From: Halocatena marina
GTDB taxonomy: Archaea > Halobacteriota > Halobacteria > Halobacteriales > Haloarculaceae
DNA: 64,000 bases
NCBI RefSeq assembly: GCF_023276375.1
Contig: NZ_JALLPK010000003.1
Location: 310,001-374,000 of the forward strand
Direction of reading: 5' to 3'
The notes below the pieces were generated by a model. That model was not told the DNA's origin. It saw only the letters and a program-made list of their open reading frames with translations, and did not search any database. Below, one piece after another: positions 9,440 to 19,356 of the stretch; position 1 is the stretch's first letter, and each line of letters starts with the position of its first letter. Both the position numbers and the translations under genes were made by a program.

Positions 9440-9496
9440 GCGGCAGCTCGTCTCAGTACCCGACAAATTTCACTACAACAATCAGACTGGAAAAAC

Positions 9497-10048
9497 ATGC
9501 GTCGAAGATCGTATTTGACGAGTCTCACCACTTCTGGACTCATACTTGGGGGTTGTATCAGAGACCACCGAACAGAGCCCACTGCGTCGCAGATAGACAC
9601 GCCAACGTTAGTTGCCGAAGACTGGAGACCGGATGACCCGGTCACAACATTTCGGGTGCGGTGGCACGGGCAGTCGGTCGATGCGTTCGACATCACCACG
9701 AACGACGGGAAAATACACCAAGCCCCTGAAGGAGAGGAGAACCTCATACTCGCCCTCGGCGTGGAAAATACGGGCTCCCAGAGTCACCGGTTTGTTCCTG
9801 ATACTATAGAAATAATTGTAAATGCTCAGAGTCACGAACATCAGTTCATTGAATCTGCTGCCCGAACATTTGGCGTCAACGGCATTCAACTTCAGCCTGC
9901 GGATACAATATCGGGGTGGCTCGGCTATTCGATTCCGAAGAACGTAACGGAGGCGCGTATTGTCGCAAGGCCTGGGGGCAGCGATCCCGAACTTGACGTC
10001 ACTTACGAATACGTTGAGGACCGCTCGTTATCGTTCCCGTTCGAGTAA
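9497..10048 (+). CDS. Tat lipoprotein with Ig-like (DUF4352-type) domain
   Basis: 183 residues. The N-terminus MRRRSYLTSLTTSGLILGGC combines a twin-arginine motif with a lipobox ending in Cys20, so a lipid-anchored, extracellular protein is predicted. The remainder, from about residue 55, has alternating beta pattern with ALGVENTGSQSHRF, which resembles the DUF4352/telokin-like domain of haloarchaeal surface proteins. The ligand is unknown. It could be an accessory to the transporter whose binding protein is broken, but nothing shows that it binds sugar. Confidence 0.65.
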   Translation: MRRRSYLTSLTTSGLILGGCIRDHRTEPTASQIDTPTLVAEDWRPDDPVTTFRVRWHGQSVDAFDITTNDGKIHQAPEGEENLILALGVENTGSQSHRFVPDTIEIIVNAQSHEHQFIESAARTFGVNGIQLQPADTISGWLGYSIPKNVTEARIVARPGGSDPELDVTYEYVEDRSLSFPFE

Positions 10049-10170
10049 CTCGATTTTGCTCGGGATCGAGTCAGAAGTGAACGTGAATTAGAACCCCCGA
10101 AAAACAGCAGGTCGTGAGACGTTCGGAAGCGACAACACGATTGCTGTTTCTCACCTAGGTCAGTGGGTGC

Positions 10171-10213
10171 CCTTCGATCACGATATGGAGCGGATCCGCA
10201 CATGTTTTCAGAG
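10171..10213. repeat. Dispersed repeat, copy 1
   Basis: Closely matches 19314-19356 (CGATCA.GA..TGGA.CGGAT.CGCAC.TGTTTT pattern). Both copies can be read as DHD.ERIRTCF on the plus strand and both lie just upstream of a carbohydrate-related gene. Confidence 0.45.
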
Positions 10214-10306
10214 GGCTCATGGTGACGCTACGCGCTCTGATGGGTTCGTGAATCGTCATGACCTCAAGCAATCGATATGAATGCTATCTGGCCTCCCACA
10301 TAACAT

Positions 10307-10313
10307 TTTAAAG
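10307..10313 (+). promoter_or_regulatory. TATA box of the rhamnosidase gene
   Basis: TTTTAAA centred about 28 bases before ATG 10338. This supports 10338 over the ATG at 10281 as the true start. Confidence 0.55.
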
Positions 10314-10337
10314 TATCCTACGCAATCTCTCATCAGG

Positions 10338-12707
10338 ATGCGACTCGATACAGTGGCCGCCGATATCCCGACGAACCGAGACTGGAACGCACACTGGATC
10401 TGGACGGGCGATGACCCACGACCGAACAATGCGTACTACTACGTCCGTACCGAATTCGAGCTGGATGAACTGTCTGATTTGACTCTCTACGTCACTGCCG
10501 ATACTAGGTACAAACTGTTCGTAAACGGCGAGCGCGTCGGCGAGGGTCCGATGCAATCTCAGCCGTTCTACAAGTACTACGACACCTACGATCTCGACGA
10601 GTTCCTCGACTCGGGGCGGAACTGTGTCGCAGCGGTGATTAACTACAGCGGGACGATGGAGGATACGCGGGGAGGATTCCTTGCAGAGCTGGCCAACGGC
10701 GGCGACGAGCGTCTGGTCACGGACGAGAGCTGGCGGATCACCGAGGCCGATGCTTGGGAGCGGGATACGTTCGAGACGTCGTTCAACCTAGAGACCACGC
10801 ATCAGGAACACTACGACGCAAGACAGGCGCCCGACGGGTGGACTGAAGTCGGATTCGACGACGGGGACTGGTGTTCTGCCGTAGCAGTCGGTGGGACGCA
10901 CTGGGACGACAACGGTCCCCGACCAGCACCGGCAGTTCCCCCGTGGACCCATCTCGTCAAACGAGATATCCCGGAGATGAAAAGGAGTCGACGGACGCCA
11001 GAGCAGATAGAGGACGTGTCCGAGTGCCTCCACCTAACGAACAGACAGCGGCCGGAGGACCGCTCTATCACGCTCTCTCAATCAGGGAGTTCGGTTACGC
11101 ACACGACAATCAGCGACGTCGAGGCACTACGTGAGGGAAGAACAGCGACGGTGCAAAACAGCACCGATCATCTGGGGGACCATACCTTCAACGGTGTGTA
11201 CGACCCCTGTATCGTCCTCGACTTCGGGCGTGTCGTCACGGCGCGGATCGAACTCGAACTTGACGGACCGTCCGGCGGAACGATCGATATCGGCTACGCA
11301 GAGCGACTGGTCGACGGTGAGTTCAACAACGCCGTCGCAGGGTCGTTTGCAGACCAGTACGTCATGCGCGGTGACGAAGACGGAGAACGGTTCCGTACGT
11401 TCAGCTGGAAGGGGTTTCGCTACGTGAAGCTCCGATTCTCGGACTGCTTCGAGCCGACGGACGTCAGCCTTACCGCCGAGGTGACGCGATATCCGTTCGA
11501 GGAACTCGGTGGATTCGAATCCGACGACGAGACACTGAACGACGTCTTCGAGATATCGAGAGAGACGCTCCGGCTCTGCTCGAACGAGAGTATCATGGAC
11601 ACTCCGTGGCGTGAACAGCGACAGTGGCTCGGCGACGCCTCCGCGGTCACCCTCGGTGGAATCTATTCGTGTTTCGGTGACACCGCACTCCCGGCGAAGT
11701 TCCTCCGCCAGTCCGGTGCGAACCAACAGGTCACGGGACTCCTCGCAAACGTCACTGACACAGCGAGCCACAACTGGGAGGGGGCGCTTCCCGACTACTC
11801 GCTGTGGTGGGTCATCGCGCTGTGGGAGCACTATCGCTACACCGGCGAGGACCACTGGATTCACAACTTCTACCCGCAGGTCCAGAGTGTCGTTCAAGTG
11901 TTCGTCCGATACGTGGACGACTCCGGACTGCTCGCAGACGTCCCGTTCTGGCCCATCATGGACTGGGCGGACCTGGACCGTCGTGGCGAGTTCGGTCCGC
12001 TGAACGCCCTTTTCTACGGCGCGCTGAAAGCCGTCCGCGAAATGGCGAGGCTCAAAGGCGACGACCACACCGCGGAACTCGCGACGGAACTCAGAGCGGG
12101 GATCGCCGAGGGGTTCGAAAAACGACTGTACGACGCGGACCGCGGGTGTCTCGTGGACGCCAACCTTGACGGTCAGCAGGTCGACCACGTGAGCGAACAC
12201 TGCAACGTGGCGGCGATCCACTTCGGACTCGTCGACGGGGACACCGAGGCCGAGATTATCGACGCGCTCTATGAATCTGAATCGGTGGATTACGTCGAGG
12301 CTCAACCCTTCTTCACGACCGTGGTACTCCAGGCGCTCGACGACACGGGGCGGTTCGATCTCGCGCTCGACGTCCTCCGCGAACGGTGGGGCGAGCGAAT
12401 GGTTGAGCGCGGGTACACCTCGACGCTTGAGGAGTGGACTGAAAACGGAAGCTGGCGAGACGGCGAGTTCTTCGGTATCCCACGCTCGCACTCCCACGCG
12501 TGGTCGGCACATCCCGCGGAGTTCCTCGTCCGCAATCTCACCGGGTTCGAGATCATCGAACCGGGCTGTGGCACCGTCGCTTTCGATCCCAAGGAGACCG
12601 AATTCGAATACGAGGTCACGATTCCGACGCCCGAGGGTCCGATCCACGTTTCGAGAACTGACGGGAAAGTACGGATCGACGCACCTCCGGCCGTCACAGT
12701 AGCGTGA
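10338..12707 (+). CDS. GH78 alpha-L-rhamnosidase
   Basis: 789 residues. GH78 enzymes release terminal alpha-L-rhamnose. The N-terminal ~200 residues are beta-sandwich modules (NAYYYVRTEFEL, TLYVTADTRYKLFVNGERVG), then a concanavalin-like domain (FRTFSWKGFRYVKLRF), the (alpha/alpha)6 barrel and a C-terminal beta domain. The barrel carries MDTPWREQRQWLGD: Asp421, Glu426 and Asp433 have exactly the spacing of the Bacillus RhaB active site (567, 572, 579), and LEEW (Glu698/699) supplies the partner Glu. No signal peptide is seen, so it probably acts in the cytoplasm on imported oligosaccharides. It is followed by the sulfatase gene on the same strand. Confidence 0.9.
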   Translation: MRLDTVAADIPTNRDWNAHWIWTGDDPRPNNAYYYVRTEFELDELSDLTLYVTADTRYKLFVNGERVGEGPMQSQPFYKYYDTYDLDEFLDSGRNCVAAVINYSGTMEDTRGGFLAELANGGDERLVTDESWRITEADAWERDTFETSFNLETTHQEHYDARQAPDGWTEVGFDDGDWCSAVAVGGTHWDDNGPRPAPAVPPWTHLVKRDIPEMKRSRRTPEQIEDVSECLHLTNRQRPEDRSITLSQSGSSVTHTTISDVEALREGRTATVQNSTDHLGDHTFNGVYDPCIVLDFGRVVTARIELELDGPSGGTIDIGYAERLVDGEFNNAVAGSFADQYVMRGDEDGERFRTFSWKGFRYVKLRFSDCFEPTDVSLTAEVTRYPFEELGGFESDDETLNDVFEISRETLRLCSNESIMDTPWREQRQWLGDASAVTLGGIYSCFGDTALPAKFLRQSGANQQVTGLLANVTDTASHNWEGALPDYSLWWVIALWEHYRYTGEDHWIHNFYPQVQSVVQVFVRYVDDSGLLADVPFWPIMDWADLDRRGEFGPLNALFYGALKAVREMARLKGDDHTAELATELRAGIAEGFEKRLYDADRGCLVDANLDGQQVDHVSEHCNVAAIHFGLVDGDTEAEIIDALYESESVDYVEAQPFFTTVVLQALDDTGRFDLALDVLRERWGERMVERGYTSTLEEWTENGSWRDGEFFGIPRSHSHAWSAHPAEFLVRNLTGFEIIEPGCGTVAFDPKETEFEYEVTIPTPEGPIHVSRTDGKVRIDAPPAVTVA

Positions 12708-12854
12708 CCGGGCGCTCGCGTCAAGACACTCGATAACGCGGGGAACCGAGCTGTCCGGGGCCGCGCGGTCGACATCGGAATCAAAGGGGGCGATGCACCG
12801 GCGGTCCGGCCATGTCTGTAATGGAGCGCCGAGCGTATGCCTAGGATGACCACA

Positions 12855-12862
12855 AAATATAA
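12855..12862 (+). promoter_or_regulatory. TATA box of the sulfatase gene
   Basis: AAATATAA centred about 30 bases before ATG 12888, implying a leaderless transcript separate from the rhamnosidase gene. Confidence 0.55.
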
Positions 12863-12887
12863 GTAAATTCTGAAAATTAAGACGGGT

Positions 12888-14276
12888 ATGGCTGACCAGC
12901 CGAACGTCCTAGTCGTCTTACCTGATCAGCATCGCGGGATGGCGACAGCCCCTGCGGGCAACACTGACGTTCATACGCCGACGCTCGAACGGCTCGCCGA
13001 AGAGGGCGCCCACTGTCCCAACGCCTATGCGAACGTCCCCGTCTGTACGCCCAACCGTGGGTGCTTTCTCACCGGCCAGTATCCCCACGACCACGGCGCT
13101 GTCGCGAACGACCTCTCGATGCGATCTGACGTCGAGACGATCGGCGAGACCTTCCAGGACGCGGGGTACAACACAGCCTACGTCGGGAAGTGGCACCTCG
13201 ACGGCATCCCACGGGACAAGTTCACGCCGCCGGGGCCGCGTCGCCACGGGTTCGACCACTGGGCAGTCTACAACTGCCATGTAGACTTCTTCGGCGGTCA
13301 CTACTACCGAGACACCTCGGAGAAAGAGCACTTCAACGACTACGAACCGATCGCGTTGACCGACATGGCTCTCGAGTTTCTCGACGAGCAGCGGACCGAC
13401 GAAGACCCGTTCTGTCTCGTCGTATCACCGCATCCACCTCACGCTCCGTACGAGGACGTACCACAGCGTTATCGCGATCAGTACGATCCCGCCGAGATCG
13501 ACCTCCGCCCCAACGTCGATACCGACGCGACCGGGGCACCCCAGGATGGCGGTGACCTGGCCGAGGATCTGGCGAACTATTATGCCAACGTGACGGCCGT
13601 CGACGAGCAGGTCGGTCGCTTGCTCGACTGGCTGGACGAGGCGGACGAAGCCGACGACACTGTCGTACTCTACACGAGCGACCACGGCGACATGATCTGG
13701 TCGCAAGGCTACCACGGGAAAAGCCAGCCCTACGAGGAGTCGATTCACGTCCCCTTCTTCTGTCGATACCCGGAGAAGGTACCGGCGGGGTCGACTCCGG
13801 AACAGATCGTGAGCACGGTCGACGTCGCTCCGACTCTCTGTTCGCTCGCTGGCGTCGGCGAATTACCGGACGCACGGGGAGTGGACCTCGCATCCGCGCT
13901 TCAAGGGGACAATCAGGAGGGACCGTCTTCGGCGTTCATCGGCCTCCCCAAAACAGTCGATATTTCGGTTGTCAATGATCTCCCGGCGTGGCGCGGTGTC
14001 CGCACGGAGCAGTACACCTACGCGCGGCGAGCAGACGGGTCACCCTGGCTGCTCTACGACAACGAGTCCGACCCCTATCAGCAGGAAAACCTCGTCGACA
14101 CCGAAACGAGTGCGGACCTAGTCACTCAACTGGACGCGGAAGTCGACCGATGGGTCGAACACACGGGGGATCCGGATCTATCCGGGGAGGAATTGCTCGC
14201 TGAGCTAGGATTGATCGAGGCGTGGAATCAGCGCGAACGGTCAAGGCACCCAGAGAACCCGCAACTAGTCGAATAG
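12888..14276 (+). CDS. Sulfatase (formylglycine-type arylsulfatase family)
   Basis: 462 residues of the alkaline-phosphatase-superfamily sulfatases. The N-terminal metal ligands sit in VVLPDQHRG; the modification motif C-T-P-N-R at Cys53 is intact, so Cys53 would become formylglycine if a modifying enzyme is present elsewhere. Later motifs include YVGKWHLDG, VSPHPPHAPYE and TSDHGDM, the second metal cluster. No signal peptide is visible, so it should be cytoplasmic, like the rhamnosidase upstream. Together they would remove sulfate and rhamnose from imported oligosaccharides. The exact sulfated sugar cannot be read from the sequence. Confidence 0.9.
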   Translation: MADQPNVLVVLPDQHRGMATAPAGNTDVHTPTLERLAEEGAHCPNAYANVPVCTPNRGCFLTGQYPHDHGAVANDLSMRSDVETIGETFQDAGYNTAYVGKWHLDGIPRDKFTPPGPRRHGFDHWAVYNCHVDFFGGHYYRDTSEKEHFNDYEPIALTDMALEFLDEQRTDEDPFCLVVSPHPPHAPYEDVPQRYRDQYDPAEIDLRPNVDTDATGAPQDGGDLAEDLANYYANVTAVDEQVGRLLDWLDEADEADDTVVLYTSDHGDMIWSQGYHGKSQPYEESIHVPFFCRYPEKVPAGSTPEQIVSTVDVAPTLCSLAGVGELPDARGVDLASALQGDNQEGPSSAFIGLPKTVDISVVNDLPAWRGVRTEQYTYARRADGSPWLLYDNESDPYQQENLVDTETSADLVTQLDAEVDRWVEHTGDPDLSGEELLAELGLIEAWNQRERSRHPENPQLVE

Positions 14277-15370
14277 AGCGTTTGCCAATACTTATCAGAT
14301 GACCTCTAATCGCAGATCTACTCACCTTAGCGGACTACGGCGCTATGATTATTTTGGGGAAAGTCCAGGTCAACAACGGAATTCAACACGAAGAAGTCTT
14401 GTTGCTGTCTGATGTGATATCGTGAGAGCACCGCAGGGTATGCCGCTCTAGTATTCAGACTATATATTTGTAAAGAATGTAATTGAATATGAATCTATCC
14501 GGCTATGCCGGATCGATCAAAATAACATCTGTACACCTGTTATTTGGTACTAGATCGTCCGATAGACCGTCTAAAGACCGATTTGATTTCTCAACCAGGG
14601 AATTACGACTCCTGAAATATTTCCGATAATAACGGAGCGTCCAGCTGGGGATTGAAGAATTCACTCAGCGAGTCTGTGTGAACAATGTTGGTGTCTTCAG
14701 CTACAAGGAGACTACGAGTGAGTTCCATTCCATAGAATATGCGCTATGAATATTCTGCTCGCGTCGCCACTATCGGTGATAATGTAACAGAGTTTAATGT
14801 TGTCCAGAAGGTGGTTGAAGAACTGATCTACGATTGCGGAGACTTTCCACCGCAAGAATAGTCGGGAGAATTCCCGTTAGAACTTCCGAGCTACCGGTAT
14901 ATATAGTAATGATTTCTACGTTGGCGATATCACTACTAAGGAACGTCACCTCCACGCTGTTCCCGGAAAAGTTCGAAAGGTAATCAAATTGTTGTTGTCG
15001 GCATCCCTTAGCGAAACGAGTGAAGGGCAGATACGGCTTGTAGTTCGGGATAAAACGATAGAAACACAGTAGATCTAAGTAGCAGACTTTTTAGCAGTCA
15101 CGCCGGCTACCGGAAACTGGTGCTATCGATATCAGCTCCATTTTTGACATCCCATGCACGCTTATGGAGAGGTATCCAGTATTCCTCAATTCAGAAACCA
15201 GTAAGCCGGTTTCACCTCCAAGAAGAGTTTTGAGGATTTGAGTTCTTACGCAAGTAGCATAGTTATAAAGATATAAGTTACTATTCACTGATTGACCATG
15301 TAGATGAGAATAATTTTCGAATACCTATGGAAATAACAAATATATCTGCGACCAAGGTCAGTACGGAATC
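14277..15370. other. AT-rich intergenic relic region
   Basis: About 1.1 kb with lower GC than the flanking genes and only short, stop-riddled frames. I see no transposase motif, RNA or promoter serving a gene here. Confidence 0.5.
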
Positions 15371-15372
15371 CT

Positions 15373-15490
15373 GAGGCGAGTTCGTCGAGTTCCCGCTCGT
15401 CACGGTGATGAGCCAGTACGAGGAGTACAACAACGCGGAGGGCAACAACCCGCAGGCCCGCCGCAAATGGATCGGTGGGGAGGCAGATTA
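15373..15490 (+). pseudogene. 3' scrap of an unidentified gene
   Basis: A 38-codon frame with normal haloarchaeal codon use, unlike its AT-rich surroundings, preceded directly by TGA and ending in TAA: it contains GEFVEFPLVTVMSQYEEYNN and ends RRKWIGGEAD. It looks like the C-terminal end of a lost cytoplasmic enzyme. The family is not recognised. Confidence 0.4.
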
Positions 15491-15757
15491 ATCTCTCTGG
15501 GAAGCTGGACACTTGTGACTTTGTACTAGGCGACGTCAACTCCATTCAGTTAAAATTGGGGATAGCTATAAAGGATGCCAGAAGTGATTAGGTACTCTCT
15601 CAAAGAACTCACTTTGGAACCACTAAAGCGGAGATCCTGCTAAGACACCGATTAGAGACACTCGACTATCAATATACCAATAATTGAGAGCTACTACTCC
15701 GAACAGATCATAATTCAAAATATAATATTATTCATTTATATTTTATTGATGGTAAGT

Positions 15758-15766
15758 TATATATAA
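15758..15766 (+). promoter_or_regulatory. TATA box of the propeller gene
   Basis: TTATATATA lies about 50 bases before ATG 15813 and about 28 before the palindrome at 15788, so transcription should start inside the palindrome. Confidence 0.5.
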
Positions 15767-15787
15767 GAGTTAGTATAATTATATCAT

Positions 15788-15802
15788 ACCCTATGATAGG
15801 GT
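15788..15802. promoter_or_regulatory. 15-bp perfect palindrome, candidate operator
   Basis: ACCCTATGATAGGGT: 7-bp arms around one base, located over the predicted transcription start of the propeller gene. A protein bound here would block the promoter. The IclR regulator at 20695 is a candidate, but no second copy was seen. Confidence 0.5.
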
Positions 15803-15812
15803 GATAGTTACC

Positions 15813-18542
15813 ATGGAAGACAGAGATATGGGCAGAGATGAGAGTGAAATCGACTCGATCAAAATTGACCGCCGCGACCTACTAAAGACAGGGCTCATAG
15901 CTGGAATCGGTACTATAGGGCTCGGAGCAAATATGACTTCGTCAGTTACCGCTGCTGATATCGGTGAGCAATTCAACAAACAGTCGGTAGCTTCGATTGA
16001 CACAACAGTGTTCGAAGGGCATAACAGTTCGCCGTGGGGTCAGGAAAAAGTCCTTTCACACGGCGGCTACCAATATACTGCGTACTGGGACGACGACAAC
16101 TCACTCAACCTCAGTAGGCGTGATCTGAGTAATAACTCAGTTCAAACGATCAACTTTAGCTATACACTCACCGACAATGACAACCACGATAACATCTCGC
16201 TGGGTATCAGCCCGAACGACGGCCGTCTGCACCTTGTCTATGACGTGCACGCTGACCCGATAAACTATCAGTACTCGGATGCGGGATTTATCACGAATCC
16301 GCCGTCGAATATTTCGACGAGCCAGTTCTCCGGGACAACAGATATGTTCTCCAACTTAAAGGAGGACAGAATAACATATCCGCGGTTTTTTAACGATAAT
16401 ACGGACAAGCTCTATCTCGTCTATCGGATGGACGGGTCCGGAGACGGTGACACGTTACTGCACACTCACGACGCGAGAAGTAATGACTGGACGCGTGAGG
16501 GTAAGGTCATAGATCGCTCTGGGACGTTCAGCGGTTGGAACGGCGGCCACGATACTCGAAACGCGTATCTCCACGGTATGACCTTTGACGACAACGATCG
16601 TTTGCACACGACATGGGTCTACCGAGAGGTGGCCAGCACAATAGCGAGTAACCACGACATCCACTACGCGTATAGCGACGATTACGGTACCACGTGGAAA
16701 AACGACAATGGCAACGTAATTGGTGATCTCTCGGCTAACGACCCGATCGATATCAACGACCCGTCTAAGGTGATAGACGTTCCGACGTACTCGTTCATCA
16801 TTAACGCTGGTCAAATGGCCTTGGACGCTGACAATCAGCCACACATATTCACCTACCGTTCGCTATTCCGATCGCCGTCTCACGACAGGGACACACACTA
16901 CATCCACTACTGGCGGTCGACCGACGGCTCCTGGAACAGCCAATATATCGACAATACAGAAATATTCCTTCAAAAGCGGACAGTGAGTACCTTCAACCGT
17001 GATCCTATTCTATTCGACGACAACAATAACGCCCACATCTATGTATCGGTTGATCAGAAGCTGTTCGGCGCGGTGGCGACGTCGTCGTCTGGCTGGTCCG
17101 ATTGGCGGACCTATGTCCTCGACGCGGGGACTATCGTCGGGCGGGGCGGCCGTCGCTACGACAAACAACGCTGGGAACAGGATAACGTACTCTCCATCCC
17201 ACTTATTCAACCGAATGGTCAGGGGGGACACTATTACAAGCTAAAAGATTACAAACTAGAAGCGACGATCGCACCAGACACTCCCACTCTTTCGACCGGG
17301 GATGAAGGCGCGGCCGGGATCGAACTGGACTGGAACCACGCACGAAGAGCCAAAAGCTACACGATTTACCGACGTGAGGCGGGGACGAGCAGTTGGAACA
17401 CCATCGAAAGCGGCTTCAGCGAAGCGTCGTTCGTCAGTGATTACACGGATATCAGTGTGACCCCGGGCACTGACTACGAGTACAAGGTCACAGCAGTCAA
17501 CAGCGCAGGAAGCGCCGATTCGAACACGGTGAGCGCGACAGCGGACGCAGGTATCGTCATCGAGGACACCTTCACGATAGTGAATGAGAAGACAGGATTC
17601 TGTTTCCGGATCAAGGACACGGGGAATTACTACATGTGGCGGGTTAATGCCAAAAAGAGCAGAGGTCCCTACCTCCGGCCCCACGTCAAATCCGGCGGGA
17701 GTTTCTCGCTTCTGGGCGAGATCGACATCAGCAATGAGATGGGTTCGTCGCCAAACAAGATCAAGATCGAAGCCAAAAACTCGTCAATTACGACTTGGAT
17801 CAACGGGACGCAGGTCGACCAACGGACGGACTCGACGTTCGGTCCGGGCGGGACCATCGGCTATCGCCAGGTCTTCGACGAGCACGCCAACCATCACGAC
17901 CTGACGGTGACGGACCTACGCGGGGAGACCGTATACGAGGACTCGTTTGACCGGACTGACAATCCACACTTCGATGCCGGGTATTGCAACGGTGCTGCGC
18001 TCATCCTTGATGGAACCGGACTCGTTCAATTGACCGAGCAGTGGGACGATTACGTGTTCGAGACGGACTTCGATATCGTGAAACGGAATGCAGGGATCTG
18101 TTTCCGAATCCAAGATACCGACAACCTGTACATGTGGCAGGTAAACAGGGATTCGTACAAGGAGAACGGTTCAATCCTTCAGCCCCACGTAAAACAGGGC
18201 GGCAGTTGGATGATCCTTGATAACTTCGACATCAGTTCCGAGATGGGGAGCCCCCCGAACACTATCAAAATCGAGGCGAACGGGTCGACGATCACGACGT
18301 GGATTAACGGTACTCAAGTTGACCACCGCAGCGATTCGACGTTCTCATCCGGAACGATCGGTTTCAGGGAGTCTTCCACCGAACGAGCGGAGTTCGATGA
18401 CCTTACCGTAACGGACCTGAAAACAGCAACGTTGTTCACGGACACGTTCGGAGCACCGGGAGTAGCGAACTTTAACGGAGGTGACAACGTGGCCAATTAC
18501 CTAGACCTAGCTGGTACGGGGACCGTCCAACTGACGGAGTGA
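15813..18542 (+). CDS. Secreted beta-propeller (BNR_4-like) protein with Fn3 and two lectin-like domains
   Basis: 909 residues. A Tat signal (DRRDLLKTGLIAGIGTIGLG, residues 19-38) predicts export. Residues about 60-480 form a BNR_4-like propeller with NHDNISLGISPNDGRLHLVY (His125, His140) and then DVHADPINYQ (His146). A fibronectin type III domain follows (about 485-580), then two related ~130-residue domains, each with a CFRI.DT.N.YMW motif and TTWINGTQVD, of the concanavalin-like jelly-roll kind that binds sugars. Ulvan lyases of PL24/PL25 are seven-bladed propellers, and I suspect this protein is of that kind; that is inference. ATG 15813 is preferred to GTG 15801, which lies in the operator palindrome. 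Confidence 0.75.
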   Translation: MEDRDMGRDESEIDSIKIDRRDLLKTGLIAGIGTIGLGANMTSSVTAADIGEQFNKQSVASIDTTVFEGHNSSPWGQEKVLSHGGYQYTAYWDDDNSLNLSRRDLSNNSVQTINFSYTLTDNDNHDNISLGISPNDGRLHLVYDVHADPINYQYSDAGFITNPPSNISTSQFSGTTDMFSNLKEDRITYPRFFNDNTDKLYLVYRMDGSGDGDTLLHTHDARSNDWTREGKVIDRSGTFSGWNGGHDTRNAYLHGMTFDDNDRLHTTWVYREVASTIASNHDIHYAYSDDYGTTWKNDNGNVIGDLSANDPIDINDPSKVIDVPTYSFIINAGQMALDADNQPHIFTYRSLFRSPSHDRDTHYIHYWRSTDGSWNSQYIDNTEIFLQKRTVSTFNRDPILFDDNNNAHIYVSVDQKLFGAVATSSSGWSDWRTYVLDAGTIVGRGGRRYDKQRWEQDNVLSIPLIQPNGQGGHYYKLKDYKLEATIAPDTPTLSTGDEGAAGIELDWNHARRAKSYTIYRREAGTSSWNTIESGFSEASFVSDYTDISVTPGTDYEYKVTAVNSAGSADSNTVSATADAGIVIEDTFTIVNEKTGFCFRIKDTGNYYMWRVNAKKSRGPYLRPHVKSGGSFSLLGEIDISNEMGSSPNKIKIEAKNSSITTWINGTQVDQRTDSTFGPGGTIGYRQVFDEHANHHDLTVTDLRGETVYEDSFDRTDNPHFDAGYCNGAALILDGTGLVQLTEQWDDYVFETDFDIVKRNAGICFRIQDTDNLYMWQVNRDSYKENGSILQPHVKQGGSWMILDNFDISSEMGSPPNTIKIEANGSTITTWINGTQVDHRSDSTFSSGTIGFRESSTERAEFDDLTVTDLKTATLFTDTFGAPGVANFNGGDNVANYLDLAGTGTVQLTE

Positions 18543-19313
18543 ACTAGCCCACCTTACCGCTCGCCTGAGGGGTCATGCTTGAAGATGGGGCTTCCTGATT
18601 CCACAGCGCGTTTTGAAAACACAGGTGTTCGTTGGAGCGTCCCGTTCATCCAGCTTCGAGACCGCGAAAACTACTGTTCCACGCCGCATTCGCGTCTCTA
18701 TCCGCTTCAAACTCCAGACGATGCAAGAATATTCAGGGATCTACAGCAGTATCTCGGTGCAGGAACTTGCCCCACGCCATCCCTACCCGATTCTACGAGT
18801 TGCCCGGTGGTTCAACCAACCCTTCGCATCCAGATTCATCGACGCCATGAGGTCGTATTCTCGGGCTTAGTAGTTCGAAAGCTTGTGCAGGAAGTTAGGA
18901 CACTTGGATTTCAGATCAGCGTAACGACTATAGAGTTGATGGTTACGGTATCTGGAATTTGCTCAGAGATGGGAGCTGAACTGGGTTCAATACCCCATAT
19001 AACTTATTTTTGCTGAAACGTCTGAGTGCTGCGAATGAGCGTAGGAAATATAATTAATAGTATAGTAAACTCCACGAAGCTGCTAAACTTCTCTGTCAAG
19101 CAGATTGGTGAGGAGGTTACTCTCTACCTAGCGAACAACACTAAATTGACTCTTGGTTCATTCATGAGATTCTCGTCTCTCGACGACACTCACGTCGAGA
19201 TGGCAAATATAACCACCATTCCCGCTGTACTGTCTGTTACTCGCTTTCGCGAACACTTGCGTGCAGGGGGCGAATATCGTACTTTTCAGGAACCTCAATT
19301 GAAAGCTCCCCCC
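18543..19313. other. Intergenic, no recognised gene
   Basis: About 770 bases. Open frames of up to 145 codons overlap in different phases on the plus strand, but none has recognisable motifs. Probably decayed coding sequence. Confidence 0.4.
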
Positions 19314-19356
19314 GATCATGACGTGGAACGGATTCGCACGTGTTTTGAGAGGTGTC
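19314..19356. repeat. Dispersed repeat, copy 2
   Basis: Matches 10171-10213. It abuts the broken 5' end of the luciferase-like gene, so it may mark the edge of the sequence that replaced the gene's start. Confidence 0.45.

Noticed and set aside
11127..12647. 506-codon open frame antisense to the rhamnosidase gene
   Set aside because: It mirrors GC-rich codons of a clear GH78 gene and has no domain of its own.
13333..13893. 186-codon Arg-rich antisense frame
   Set aside because: Shadow of the sulfatase gene.
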